DNA of 64,000 nt from Tengunoibacter tsumagoiensis (GCF_003967535.1 NZ_BIFR01000002.1:372001-436000); one strand, 5' to 3'. Counted from the first letter of the stretch, positions 52,971 to 62,176 are shown. The notes: a model not told the origin generated them from the letters alone. A program made the numbers and translations.

Positions 52971-54068
52971 TCAGGCTTCCGCTGTGATTGACTCGGCTTG
53001 CTGGCTATTGTCTCCATAGAGGAAGCAGTGGGTCCAGTGACCATTGCCAAGATTGGTGCGCTGCGGGAAGCGCTCTTTGCAGACAGGCATCGCATGGGGG
53101 CAGCGTGGATGAAAGCGGCAGCCAGTGGGAGGATTGATCAGGCTAGGGATCTCTCCTCGTGTTCGTACTTGAGTGTCTTCCGCGCCTCTGATGCGATCAG
53201 GATTTGGAGCGGCTGAGAGCAAGAGCTGGGTATAGGGATGCTTTGGTGCTTGAATCACCTCATCGCTGGGACCACCTTCAACCATCTGGCCCGCATACAT
53301 CACCTGTGTATTCTCTGCAAAGTAGCGTGCACTGGCGATATCATGCGTGATAAAGAGAATCGCCAGCTTCTCCTCCTCCTTTAGACGCAGCAAGAGATTC
53401 AAAATATCCAGACGAATTGAGACATCCAGCATCGAGACTGGCTCATCGGCCAACAAGACTTCTGGACGAACAGCTAAGGCCCGAGCGATGGCGACACGCT
53501 GCCTCTGACCGCCACTGAGCTGATGAGGATATTTCTCTAAAAACTGCTCGGCTGGTGTCAGGCTCACACGGCGTAAGAGCGCCAGCACCTGTTCCGTCAC
53601 CTCCTGCTCGCTCTTTGCATGCCCATAGACCCTGAGAGGACGGCTCAGATGATAGCGAATATCATGGACCGCATTGAGAGAGCTAAAAGGATCTTGAAAG
53701 ACGAGCTGCACATGACGCCGATAGGCTCGCATCGCCGCTGAACTCTTCTCAAGCCGAAGTGGCTCGCCACGGAAGCGGACCGTACCGCTCGTGGGATCAT
53801 AGAGGCGTGCAAGCATACGTGCCACAGTCGTCTTGCCACTGCCGCTTTCACCAACCAGAGCCGTAGCCTGACCAGGAAAGAGATCCAGAGAGGCATCCTC
53901 AACTGCCTGGACCGCCTGGGGCTTTGCAAAAGGATTCATCTTGCGCACAGGAAAATATTTTTTGAGATGTTCGACAGAGAGAACCGGCTCTACAGGTCCA
54001 CTCTTTACAGAGGATACCTCTCCCTGCAAAGAGGAATGTACTTGAAAAGAAGAATCATTGCTGGTCAT
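52971..54068 (-). CDS. oligopeptide/oligosaccharide ABC transporter ATPase (DppF/OppF type)
   Basis: 365 aa. Walker A GESGSGKTTVARML, Q-loop LVFQDPFSSLNA, signature LSGGQRQRVAIARAL, Walker B VLLADEPVSMLD, H-loop ITHDIAS. The C-terminal Opp-type Cys motif GCRFHPRCPHAMPVC may bind a metal cluster. The start overlaps the DppD-type stop by four bases. It is the last gene of a five-gene importer set. Because of its regulatory sites and the neighbouring nagA, I think the cargo is an amino-sugar oligomer rather than a peptide. Confidence 0.93.
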   Translation of the reverse strand: MTSNDSSFQVHSSLQGEVSSVKSGPVEPVLSVEHLKKYFPVRKMNPFAKPQAVQAVEDASLDLFPGQATALVGESGSGKTTVARMLARLYDPTSGTVRFRGEPLRLEKSSAAMRAYRRHVQLVFQDPFSSLNAVHDIRYHLSRPLRVYGHAKSEQEVTEQVLALLRRVSLTPAEQFLEKYPHQLSGGQRQRVAIARALAVRPEVLLADEPVSMLDVSIRLDILNLLLRLKEEEKLAILFITHDIASARYFAENTQVMYAGQMVEGGPSDEVIQAPKHPYTQLLLSAAPNPDRIRGAEDTQVRTRGEIPSLINPPTGCRFHPRCPHAMPVCKERFPQRTNLGNGHWTHCFLYGDNSQQAESITAEA

Positions 54069-55207
54069 CGAACCTCTCTCCCTTCTGCAAGCGCCTCATA
54101 GCCAGCGGCCAGAGTAGCAACCGTTGGTAGTTGTTGGGTATATGTCTGATCATAGAGGTGGCAGGCAACCTGCTGATCTGGCTGGGAAGCATCTACGACA
54201 CTCAGTTGCGGCTGAACTGTTGTACAGGCCTCAAAAGCAAAGGGGCAGCGAGCATGGAAAGGGCAGCCAGCAGGCAGAGCGCGCAGATCAGGCGGCGAAC
54301 CAGGGATGCCGACCATCTTCCGCCGTGGCCCATGCAGCGTTGGGAAAGAGTTTAGTAGTCCATAACTATAAGGATGACGCGACTGCTGATAGATGGCCTG
54401 ACTGGTGGAACGCTCAATCATCTTCCCGGCATACATAATCGCAATTCGATCTGCCAGCTCAATTAAAAGTGATAAATCGTGAGTAATAAAGATCAGCGCA
54501 GTTGACGTCTCTTTGCAGATCTTGCTAATCAGCTCCAGAATCTCGCGCTGTACAACCACATCCAGCGCCGTAGTTGGCTCGTCCATAATAATTAATTCAG
54601 GATTCAGAGCCAGCGCAATAGCAATCACAGCGCGCTGGCGCATACCACCACTGAGCTCATGAGGATAGCTTTTCAAACGATCAGGAGCGATGCCGACCAT
54701 TTTAAAGAGTTCGGCTGCCCGTTCTTGACGCTGTTGAGCCGTCATATCGGGTCGGTGCGTCTCCAGGACATCGGTAATCTGCCGACCAACCGTCATCACA
54801 GGATTCAGCGCATTCATCGCGCTCTGGAAGACGATAGCCAGCTCATTCCAGCGAAAAGCCTGTAACTGCTTCGGCGTCAACTGAAGAATATCGAACGAGC
54901 TTCCTTCTGCAAATTGGCGCTGTTTTCGATTTCGGCGAGCAGCTCGCAGTTCATCTTCTGGCTGTTTGCGTGGATAGTACAGCACTTCTCCACCAGCGAT
55001 CACAGCGGGTGGGCGAAGCAGGCGAGCGATACCAAAGGCCAGCGTTGACTTCCCACAGCCGCTTTCACCGGCCAGGCCCAGAATCTCGCCACGTTTGAGC
55101 GAGAAACTGACATCGCGCACCGCATGCACAGCCCCATTGGCGGCATAATAATCAATGTTCAGATTATTCACCTCGAGCAGCGTCGGAGCAGGGACACCTG
55201 TTGCCAT
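54065..55207 (-). CDS. oligopeptide/oligosaccharide ABC transporter ATPase (DppD/OppD type)
   Basis: 380 aa. Walker A GESGCGKSTLAFGI, Q-loop IVFQSAMNALNPV, signature LSGGMRQRAVIAIAL, Walker B LIIMDEPTTALD, H-loop ITHDLS, and the C-terminal CPFHARCPFAFEAC. A charged insert of about 25 residues after YYPRKQPEDELRAARRNRK is longer than in typical OppD. It pairs with the DppF-type ATPase to power the DppB/DppC-type channel. Confidence 0.93.
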   Translation of the reverse strand: MATGVPAPTLLEVNNLNIDYYAANGAVHAVRDVSFSLKRGEILGLAGESGCGKSTLAFGIARLLRPPAVIAGGEVLYYPRKQPEDELRAARRNRKQRQFAEGSSFDILQLTPKQLQAFRWNELAIVFQSAMNALNPVMTVGRQITDVLETHRPDMTAQQRQERAAELFKMVGIAPDRLKSYPHELSGGMRQRAVIAIALALNPELIIMDEPTTALDVVVQREILELISKICKETSTALIFITHDLSLLIELADRIAIMYAGKMIERSTSQAIYQQSRHPYSYGLLNSFPTLHGPRRKMVGIPGSPPDLRALPAGCPFHARCPFAFEACTTVQPQLSVVDASQPDQQVACHLYDQTYTQQLPTVATLAAGYEALAEGREVR

Positions 55208-55225
55208 AATACAATCTTCTTTCTC

Positions 55226-56245
55226 TTACTTGGTGACGAGACTGGAGGCGGTTGGAGTTGCCCCTTTGCTCATGAGTCTGGTTGCTTTTTTGCTACGAAG
55301 AGGTTTAGGTAGACGTTCAGTGCGTAGACGGGGATCTGCGATCTCATCGATGCCAAAGTTGATCAGCGAGAGAGCGGCACCCAGGAGCGCAATACAGAGT
55401 CCGGGGGGAATAAACCACCACCACAGACCAGAGAAAATACTATCTGATTGCTGTGCCCAATAGAGGATATAGCCCCAGCTTACCGTATTGGAATCGCCCA
55501 GGCCCAGGAACTCCAGCGAGGCCCAGGTCAAGACCACCCAGACCGTCGTACTGACAAAGCCAGCAGCCACGATAGAGATCTCATTTGGTAGAATCTCAAA
55601 GAAGATAATGCGCCAGGTATACTCGCCGGAAGCGCGGGCTGCACTCACAAACTCGCGACTGCGCAGAGAAAGCGTCTGGGAACGGAGCACACGGGCTCCC
55701 CAGGCCCAGTTGGTAAGTGTAATAACGATACAGATCGTCAGCGGGCCGCGTGGAAAATATGCGGCCAGCACAATCGCCAGAGGCAACGATGGGAGAACCA
55801 GGGCCACATTGGTCAGAAGCGAGAGAAACTCATCAATTGCGCCCCCAAAGTAGCCACCAACCAGTCCCACCACCACAGAAATAATCGTCACCGCTACGCC
55901 CGTCACCAGAGCCCAGAAGATCGAATCGCGCGTTCCCACCATCAACTGGCTAAACACATCCTGCCCCGTCGTTGTTGTTCCAAGCCAGTGAGTAGCCGAG
56001 GGAGGAACATGTGACGCTTTAGAAAAAGCCAGCGGATCATATTGAGCAATCAAGGGCCCAAACAGTCCTACCAGGATATAGATGCCAACGATCGTCACGC
56101 CAATCGTCACCTTCTTATTGGCGGTAATCGCACTCCAGATCTGTCGCACGCCTTTCTGGAAGCGTTGCGGCCAGGAGTGTTTTAACAATTGAGCATTGAC
56201 CACATCAGCAGTCGTTGGCGAGCTGATCTTTTCATTGACCGTCAT
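55226..56245 (-). CDS. Opp/Dpp-type ABC permease (DppC type)
   Basis: 339 aa. A soluble N-terminus of about 45 residues, then six helices starting at KVTIGVTIVGIYILVGLFGPLI. DppC marks are HWLGTTTTGQDVFSQLMVGTRDSI and the EAA-like loop FVSAARASGEYTWRIIFFEILP. The C-terminal tail is basic (PKPLRSKKATRLMSK). It starts two bases before the DppB-type stop, so the permeases are translated together. Confidence 0.93.
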   Translation of the reverse strand: MTVNEKISSPTTADVVNAQLLKHSWPQRFQKGVRQIWSAITANKKVTIGVTIVGIYILVGLFGPLIAQYDPLAFSKASHVPPSATHWLGTTTTGQDVFSQLMVGTRDSIFWALVTGVAVTIISVVVGLVGGYFGGAIDEFLSLLTNVALVLPSLPLAIVLAAYFPRGPLTICIVITLTNWAWGARVLRSQTLSLRSREFVSAARASGEYTWRIIFFEILPNEISIVAAGFVSTTVWVVLTWASLEFLGLGDSNTVSWGYILYWAQQSDSIFSGLWWWFIPPGLCIALLGAALSLINFGIDEIADPRLRTERLPKPLRSKKATRLMSKGATPTASSLVTK

Positions 56246-56247
56246 AA

Positions 56248-57249
56248 TCAGGCACTCCTTTCCTGACGAACACGTGGATCGAGGAACGTATACAGAAGAT
56301 CCGCGAGGAAATTTGCCAGCAGAACTGAGAAAGCAATAATCAAGAAGATCCCCTGCATCAACGAATAATCTTGCGCCTGTACAGCCTGTAGCAACGAATA
56401 GCCGATCCCTGGATACGAAAAGACCATCTCCGTCAAAAGCTGTCCACCAACGACAAAACCGATAGAGATAGCGAAGCCAGTGATATTTGGGAGAATCGCA
56501 TTGCGGGCCGCATAGGCAAACATCACGCGACGGGAGGCCAGGCCTTTCGCTTTTGCCATCAATACATAATCCTCAGACAGCGTAGTAATCATCGAATTGC
56601 GCATCGTCAGCATCCAACCGGCCATCGAAGCAATCACAATTGTACAGGCAGGTAAGACGGCATGGAGAATCACACTCCCAATAAAATCGGTGCTCCAGCC
56701 TGGATCAACATTCAAGGCATCATAGCCGCCAGCGAGAGGGAACCAGCCAAGGATAAAGCCAAAGGTATAGAGGATCAGAAGAGCCATCCAGAAATAGGGG
56801 ATGCCAGACAAGAAATTGACCATGGGGGCAAGAATCGAATCAAAGGCCGAGCCACGCTTCCAGGCCTGAAAAATACCGAGGAGACAGCCAAGAGTAAAAC
56901 TAATCAAGACCGAGACCCCAACCAGTCCGAGCGTCCAGAAAAGATCTTTGGCAATGATATCGTGGACCGAGACAGGAAAATACGTCACCGAGACGCCCAG
57001 TTGACCATGCAGCAGATCGTTAAGATACTTTACATATTGGACCCAGAGCGGATCGCCTGTATTCACACCGAAAGCGGATTCTAGCGCCTTCACATAGGTT
57101 GGATCCACATGCCCGCCACGTCGTTCCAGTTTTCCCAGGAGCGTCTGTGCGGGATTGCCAGGAGCCAGGCGAGGGATAAAGAAATTGAGCGTAACCGAGG
57201 CCCAGATGGCAGCGAGGTAGAAGAGAATGCGACGAATCAAGTGACGCAT
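56248..57249 (-). CDS. Opp/Dpp-type ABC permease (DppB type)
   Basis: 333 aa, begins MRHLIRRILFYLAAIWASVTLNFFIPRLAPGNP, the DppB N-terminus. Six helices; the loop LMAKAKGLASRRVMFAYAARNAILP is the ATPase contact, and GGQLLTEMVFSYPGIGYSLLQAV the conserved late segment. It forms the channel with the DppC-type permease. A hairpin at 57369–57399 lies between it and the binding-protein gene, typical where the binding protein must be made in excess. Confidence 0.93.
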   Translation of the reverse strand: MRHLIRRILFYLAAIWASVTLNFFIPRLAPGNPAQTLLGKLERRGGHVDPTYVKALESAFGVNTGDPLWVQYVKYLNDLLHGQLGVSVTYFPVSVHDIIAKDLFWTLGLVGVSVLISFTLGCLLGIFQAWKRGSAFDSILAPMVNFLSGIPYFWMALLILYTFGFILGWFPLAGGYDALNVDPGWSTDFIGSVILHAVLPACTIVIASMAGWMLTMRNSMITTLSEDYVLMAKAKGLASRRVMFAYAARNAILPNITGFAISIGFVVGGQLLTEMVFSYPGIGYSLLQAVQAQDYSLMQGIFLIIAFSVLLANFLADLLYTFLDPRVRQERSA

Positions 57250-57368
57250 TTCAGTACTCCTTCAGAAAAGATACCAGGATAACCGCTGTCCTTCAGCGCA
57301 CAGTGGCTTGTATGCCTGGCTGCGAATAACTATGAAAGAGAGTATGAACAAAAGGGAGCTTCATACAG

Positions 57369-57399
57369 ATGGGGATGGCTCGCTGTGAGCCATCCCCAT
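57369..57399 (-). terminator. 13-bp hairpin between binding-protein and permease genes
   Basis: ATGGGGATGGCTC (57369–57381), loop GCTGT, and the complement (57387–57399). There is no T-run on the minus strand, so it may slow RNA decay or cause partial termination rather than end transcription. This would let the binding-protein mRNA accumulate over the permease part. Confidence 0.6.
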
Positions 57400-57441
57400 G
57401 GATGTGTCACCTGATTGTGCGAGGGGACACTGAGATGATTG

Positions 57442-59118
57442 TTACTTTACTGGAGTCAGATGCAGGATCACGACCGCCAGATCTGAGCCAATATTTGGTG
57501 AGCCGGATGCATAGGGATTCGACTCAGTCGGCCAGCCAGTAAACGCATTGGTGCGATACTCAAACCAGTCAGGACCAGTTACCAGAGGAATCGTTGGCAG
57601 TTGCTCAACGTAGATCTTCTCAAGACCCTGAATCGCCTGTTTCTGGACGGCTGGATCAGTCGTCGAAGCAAACTGTTTCAGCAGGGCATCCGTCTGAGGA
57701 TCTTTCCACTGACTAAAGTTGGTCACACCAATGTTGGCGCTATTGAGATACTGATTGTACATGTAGTAAGGGTTCGGACCACCCACCATACCGCCGATCA
57801 TCAGATCGAACTTGCCATCGGTACGGGAAGGATAATACGCATCCTCAGACATCTCATCCAGCTTGCTGATCTCAATACCAACATCCTTCAGATTGCCCTT
57901 AATGATCTGAGCCATCACTTCCCAGTCAGAGTAAGGCTGAACGGTGCGCAGAACAAACGAGAGACGTTTGCCATCTTTCTGATAGATGCCATCAGTTCCC
58001 TTCGTATAACCAGCATCGGTCAAGAACTTCTCAGCTTTGGCTTTATCAGGAGCATTAGAGAGATTTGCATACGCAGGGTCCAGGTACTGCTTTGCATTGG
58101 GAAGAATCAATCCAGTTGCATTTGCGGGACCGGCCAGACCAGACTCACCCTGTTCCGAGAGAGCAGTGCGATCCAGAGCGGCATTGATTGCCTGACGTAC
58201 AGCCACCTGGCTGAGCAGAGGGTTCTGCTGATTCACATTCAACGTAAAGATGTTGATTGGAGCCATCCAGTAGTGGTTGTTGGTAGGATCTTTGTCAACG
58301 AAGGCCGTTTTGAGATCCGCCTGGAAATAGCCAGCCCAGTCGATCTGACCCTTTGGTAGAGCCAGCTTAAAGGCATCATTATCCTTATAGACGGGGAAGC
58401 GAACTTCATCAACATGCAGCTTATCTGCCTGCCAGTAAGACGTATTTTTCTGGAAGACTGAGAGAGCCGTGTCATATTTCTTCAGCGTATAAGGGCCTGT
58501 ACCAACCGGGGTATCAGGAGTATACTTCGAAGGGTCACCCTTATCTCCAAAGATATGTTTTGGAATGATGTAGGTCTGTGCAATATTATAGAAGGCGGGT
58601 GGATAAGCCTGAGTGAAGGTCATCTTCACAGTATTGGCATCGGATGACGAAACATCCTTCAGATAGCTCCAGACGCCCTGGAGATCAGTGCCCGAGGCTT
58701 TGTATTGTTTGATTGTATTGAACGTGTAGACGACATCGTCTGCCGTAAAGTCTTTGCCATCGCTCCATTTTACATTGGGGCGAATAGTAAAGGTCAGCTC
58801 AGTATTGTCAGGGCTCCACTGGTAGCTGCTAGCCAGCCAGGGAGTATACTCACCTGTGATACGGTTGGCGAAATAGAGCGTCTCATAAACCAATCCAAAG
58901 ACACCTTTGTTAGGTTGAGGATTGTAGGGATTAAAGGCCGCCTGTACGACATCATAGGACTGGGCTCCAATGGTAAGAGTCGATTTATTCGCCGCTTTGT
59001 TACCACTATCACCACCACATGCGCTCAAAATTAAGCTGAAGAGCGTCAAGAGTGTGAAAAGGACCAGACCACTTTGTACTTTTTTGCGGGATAAGGCTGA
59101 GCGCGAGTTGGGAGTCAA
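57442..59118 (-). CDS. family 5 (Opp-type) substrate-binding lipoprotein
   Basis: 558 aa. A signal with lipobox LSAC near residue 34 (FSLILSACGGDS) anchors it outside the membrane. The mature protein follows the family 5 plan: LVYETLYFANRITGEYTPWLASSYQW, FTIRPNVKWSDGKDFTADDVVYTF, VGTGPYTLKKYD, QVAVRQAINAALDR. Its end (GWPTESNPYASGSPN) resembles the tail of family 5 proteins that bind oligosaccharides, as I recall for cellobiose-type members; this is a weak pointer. The promoter carries TGGTCTA half-sites and nagA lies just upstream on the same strand. Confidence 0.92.
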   Translation of the reverse strand: MTPNSRSALSRKKVQSGLVLFTLLTLFSLILSACGGDSGNKAANKSTLTIGAQSYDVVQAAFNPYNPQPNKGVFGLVYETLYFANRITGEYTPWLASSYQWSPDNTELTFTIRPNVKWSDGKDFTADDVVYTFNTIKQYKASGTDLQGVWSYLKDVSSSDANTVKMTFTQAYPPAFYNIAQTYIIPKHIFGDKGDPSKYTPDTPVGTGPYTLKKYDTALSVFQKNTSYWQADKLHVDEVRFPVYKDNDAFKLALPKGQIDWAGYFQADLKTAFVDKDPTNNHYWMAPINIFTLNVNQQNPLLSQVAVRQAINAALDRTALSEQGESGLAGPANATGLILPNAKQYLDPAYANLSNAPDKAKAEKFLTDAGYTKGTDGIYQKDGKRLSFVLRTVQPYSDWEVMAQIIKGNLKDVGIEISKLDEMSEDAYYPSRTDGKFDLMIGGMVGGPNPYYMYNQYLNSANIGVTNFSQWKDPQTDALLKQFASTTDPAVQKQAIQGLEKIYVEQLPTIPLVTGPDWFEYRTNAFTGWPTESNPYASGSPNIGSDLAVVILHLTPVK

Positions 59119-59223
59119 GAGAAACCTCCTAACAAATAAAAAAGCGTATCAAAAAAGATAGACGCGAGAAACCATGTACCCACTGGTCACCAGAACAACA
59201 GCAGTGTTCAGTTCTTGTTTGAT

Positions 59224-59273
59224 ACTGTACAGTCTTTTGGTCTATTTGTCAAGTCATCTAGACCACTAGACCA
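59224..59273 (-). promoter_or_regulatory. promoter and GntR/DasR-like operator of the Opp-type operon
   Basis: Minus-strand TTGACA (59252–59247) and TACAGT (59229–59224) with a 17-base spacer. A TGGTCTA half-site at 59238–59244 lies between the -35 and -10. Two tandem CTAGACCA octamers (59258–59265, 59266–59273) lie just upstream of the -35. TGGTCTAGACCA is the core of the DasR/NagR-type GlcNAc regulator site in other bacteria. Repression by the GntR/HutC protein at 61430 is inferred. Confidence 0.65.
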
Positions 59274-59534
59274 TAATCCATTAGAAACTCGCACCGGGAG
59301 GGAGAAGGACCCTGAAAATAAGCTCCATACGGGAAAGCATAGCCAGCGAACATAGTACAAGTAAAAGAGCATAGGATCAAGAACCAACAAAAGATATGGT
59401 AGACAGGTCTATACATACAGACAACTATCTGTAATTCTATACGTTGACTTTTTGGCAGTCCTCACACAACTCCTTACCAGGAGTATCATAGAGATAAGAC
59501 CCTCAAGAGCGATTTATCGCAAAAACCCGGAGGG

Positions 59535-59730
59535 CCCATCATTCATGATGGCCGTATCGAACGGCTTCGTCTCTGTACACACGCAAGAGATAAGACCCAT
59601 CATTCATGATGGCCGTACCGAACGGCTTCGCTCTGTGCACACACAAGAGATAAGACCCATCATTCATGATGGCCGCACCGAGCGGCTTCACCTATCACTT
59701 CTTCAAGAAGCAAACGCAGGCCTTATCTCT
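59535..59730. repeat. three ~60-bp tandem repeats with paired hairpins
   Basis: Units begin CCCATCATT at 59535, 59596 and 59656 (periods 61 and 60; the third is partial). Each holds two stems: CATCA–TGATG with loop TTCA, and GCCGT–ACGGC with a 5-base loop. In the third unit the second stem reads GCCGC–GCGGC, a T:A to C:G double change that keeps the pair. AGAGATAAGAC also recurs between units (about 59490, 59586, 59646) and appears inverted at 59719–59730. The peptide frame is not kept across all units, so it is not a coding repeat. It lies between nagA (stop 59813) and the importer promoter. Confidence 0.8.
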
Positions 59731-59812
59731 GTCCCCCTCCTGCTTACCTGATGAAACAACCACCATACTAGCAGCCGCTGAAAAGGCAATAGATATCCTT
59801 CAAATAAATACA

Positions 59813-61003
59813 TTACCCCTTCAGGGATTGGAGCCGTTGCGACCATTCTTCGGTGGCGAAGGCAACCTCTCCACGGCAGATAGTAGCCTGGAGGTGAAGC
59901 GACTGGTCAAATATCAAGAGGTCAGCGTCATAGCCAGCCGCCAGGAGCCCTTTGCGCTTATCCACCTGAGCTGTGCGAGCGGGATTATACGTTAACATAC
60001 CGACGGCCTCAGATAATGAGACATGGGTATACTGCAAGATATTCCGTAGTGCTTGATCCATCGTCAGGACGCTGCCAGCCAGGGTGCCATCGGAGAGAAA
60101 GGCCGCTCCATTGATCACACTGGCGGCCTGTCCAGCAAAATCGAACTCCCCCTCTGGATTGCCTGCACAGGATTGGGCATCAGTAATGATCACTGTGCGT
60201 TGTGGGCTTAGAACTTTGACCAGGAGATCCATCATCGCGGGATGGACATGGACGCCATCAGCGATCAACTCGCCCATTGTCTCTGCATGTTGGGCCAGCG
60301 CTGCCAGGGGACCGGGCTTGCGATGGTGCAAAGGGCGCATCGCGTTAAAGCAATGGGTCATATGTCTGGCCCCTTGCTGAATAGCCTGTTGAGCCTGCTC
60401 ATAGTCGGCGTCGGTATGGCCAATGCTCACAGTAACGCCAGCTTCAATGAGCCGTTGGAGCATCGCCTGGGCTCCTGGGAGCTCAGGAGCGATAGTAATG
60501 AGCTTTAAATAACCCTTCGTCAAAGCCAACACCTGCTCAGTCTCGGACTCATCGGGCGTGCGTAGCCAGATCGGCGGATGAGCGCCTCGCCTTTTCTCAT
60601 TGATGTAGGGGCCTTCAAGGAAGATCCCTACAGGCTCAGCCTCAAGGTGCGAATGCCGCTGCTCAATAAAGTCGACCGCCGTAGCCAGTTGAGCTTCTGG
60701 AAGTGAGGCTGGCGTCCCTACCACGGCCACAAGAAAAGAAGTCACTCCCGTACTGGTAATCCATTGCGCGTAGGATTGTAGCTCCTCGACATGAGTTGTA
60801 TGCAGGCTAAAGCCACCACCACCATGGGTATGAACTTCAATAAAACCTGGCATGATCACTGCATCTGAGGCATCAATGATCACCCCCTCTGGTTCATCCA
60901 CTGGTCCCACCGACCGGATGGTTCCTTCCGTTACACAGACCGAGCCCGTTCTCTGATCTCTCTGTGCATCGACAAGATGAGCGCCGTGTAATGTAAACTG
61001 CAT
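59813..61003 (-). CDS. nagA: N-acetylglucosamine-6-phosphate deacetylase
   Basis: 396 aa. It removes acetate from GlcNAc-6-P to give glucosamine-6-P in the cytoplasm. Motifs are GFIEVHTHGGGGFS (metal His pair), FLEGPYINEKRRGAH (metal Glu), SIGHTDADYEQA (His), THCFNAMRPLHHRKPG (His) and VIITDAQSCAG with the catalytic Asp. The end (DADLLIFDQSLHLQATI) matches the family. GGAGAAAG lies upstream. It is divergent from the GntR/HutC regulator gene over a 426-base gap with a three-half-site operator. nagB is not in the window. Confidence 0.95.
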   Translation of the reverse strand: MQFTLHGAHLVDAQRDQRTGSVCVTEGTIRSVGPVDEPEGVIIDASDAVIMPGFIEVHTHGGGGFSLHTTHVEELQSYAQWITSTGVTSFLVAVVGTPASLPEAQLATAVDFIEQRHSHLEAEPVGIFLEGPYINEKRRGAHPPIWLRTPDESETEQVLALTKGYLKLITIAPELPGAQAMLQRLIEAGVTVSIGHTDADYEQAQQAIQQGARHMTHCFNAMRPLHHRKPGPLAALAQHAETMGELIADGVHVHPAMMDLLVKVLSPQRTVIITDAQSCAGNPEGEFDFAGQAASVINGAAFLSDGTLAGSVLTMDQALRNILQYTHVSLSEAVGMLTYNPARTAQVDKRKGLLAAGYDADLLIFDQSLHLQATICRGEVAFATEEWSQRLQSLKG

Positions 61004-61171
61004 AAAATGACTTTCTCCTTACCAACTAGTGCCGATAGATAGCCATTACGTTGAGCTGCCACTGTTCCGTTTACGATGAAAAAATCTGGCGTATATCAAC
61101 ACATACCTTATTGAAGGTAAAACTCTGACTTGACTTTTGCGAAAAGATATGGGATGATCTTTTTTATTAAC

Positions 61172-61199
61172 TGGTATATACAATATACCAAGTATACCA
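61172..61199. promoter_or_regulatory. three-half-site operator in nagA–regulator gap
   Basis: TGGTATA (61172–61178), spacer TACAA, TATACCA (61184–61190), 2 bases, then TATACCA (61193–61199). The order of one forward and two inverted half-sites repeats the design at 59238–59273 (TGGTCTA, TAGACCA, TAGACCA) and fits binding by a GntR/HutC dimer. A TTGACT at 61130–61135 may be a -35 for the regulator gene. The rest of 61004–61429 shows no gene. Confidence 0.65.
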
Positions 61200-61429
61200 C
61201 CTAAATTACTAGTCCCCTTTTTGAGGAGGTGCAAGATTTCTGAGTGCCAGTCATACAAAAGGCAGGAGAGACTGCGTCTACTAGATAACGGTGCAGCTTT
61301 ATTTGCTTTGTCGTAGTAGTATAGTCATAACCTTTTTGGCGCCTGCCCAGAGCAATAGGCAATAAGGCTCGAAGCCCTACATAGAAACGCAGTTGAAGAC
61401 CAAGGAAGAAAGACTGGAAAGAGAAAACT

Positions 61430-62176
61430 ATGAGTACTATTTTTAGAAAAGGGCCCCTGCCACGCTATTATCAATTAAAAGAGATTATGCGTGAAAAGAT
61501 GAGGATTGGCGAGTGGAAACCAGGGGATCTTATCCCTTCGGAACGTGAGTTAGGTGAAGTCTATGGCATCAGTCGTATGACTGCCCGCCAGGCCATTACC
61601 GAACTGGTGAATGAGGGACTCTTCTATCGCGAGCAGGGAAAAGGGACATTTGTTAGCCAGCACAAAATTACGCAGCAGCTTATTCATTTGACTGGTTTTA
61701 CCGAAGATATCGGGGCCCGTGGTCAGCGTCCAGGCACAAAAGTTCTCTCAGCGAAGATGGTGCCAGCCGACGAGAAGATTGCTCAGATTCTTCGCCTGGA
61801 GCCAGGCGAGCTTATCTTCTGTCTCCAACGTCTACGCCTGGCTGATGAGGAGCCTCTGGCGGTCGAGCAGTCGCATCTGCACTTTAAGGGCTGCGAACGC
61901 CTGCTAGAAGAAGATCTTGAGAAGAACTCTCTCTACCGCTTGCTAGAGACAAAATATGGGCAACCCTTAATGTTTGCCGAACAGGAACTGGAAGCGGGAT
62001 TGGTAAGTGAAGAGAATACACTGCTGTTAAATGTGCCATTAGGGAGCCCTGCCCTGTTTACGCGCCGCACAACCTATAGCGAGCGCGATATCCCCATTGA
62101 ATACGCGCGATCTGTCTATTGTGGCAGCAAATATACCTTCTATACGAGCTTGAAACGCGATCAACTTGTTCCATAA
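61430..62176 (+). CDS. GntR/HutC-family regulator (NagR/DasR/YvoA-like)
   Basis: 248 aa. Winged helix at residues 8–75: PRYYQLKEIMREKMRIGEWKPGDLIPSERELGEVYGISRMTARQAITELVNEG. UTRA effector domain at residues 95–240 (HLTGFTEDIGARGQRPGTKVLS, ELIFCLQRLRLADEEPLAVEQSH, YCGSKYTFYTSLKR). NagR-type proteins sense GlcNAc-6-P or glucosamine-6-P and leave DNA. Next to nagA and murQ, this is the probable regulator of the TGGT(C/A)TA sites. It probably represses its own gene, because the operator lies upstream. Confidence 0.9.
   Translation: MSTIFRKGPLPRYYQLKEIMREKMRIGEWKPGDLIPSERELGEVYGISRMTARQAITELVNEGLFYREQGKGTFVSQHKITQQLIHLTGFTEDIGARGQRPGTKVLSAKMVPADEKIAQILRLEPGELIFCLQRLRLADEEPLAVEQSHLHFKGCERLLEEDLEKNSLYRLLETKYGQPLMFAEQELEAGLVSEENTLLLNVPLGSPALFTRRTTYSERDIPIEYARSVYCGSKYTFYTSLKRDQLVP

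Noticed and set aside
57601..58359. 252-codon plus-strand ORF inside the binding-protein gene
   Set aside because: Antisense shadow of a well-supported family 5 binding protein; no start signal or family match.
59452..59751. Protein-coding repeat (HTQEIRPIIHDGRTERL) on the plus strand
   Set aside because: It is translation of the 60-bp structured repeat; the first unit is out of frame, there is no ribosome-binding site, and paired changes fit RNA structure better.
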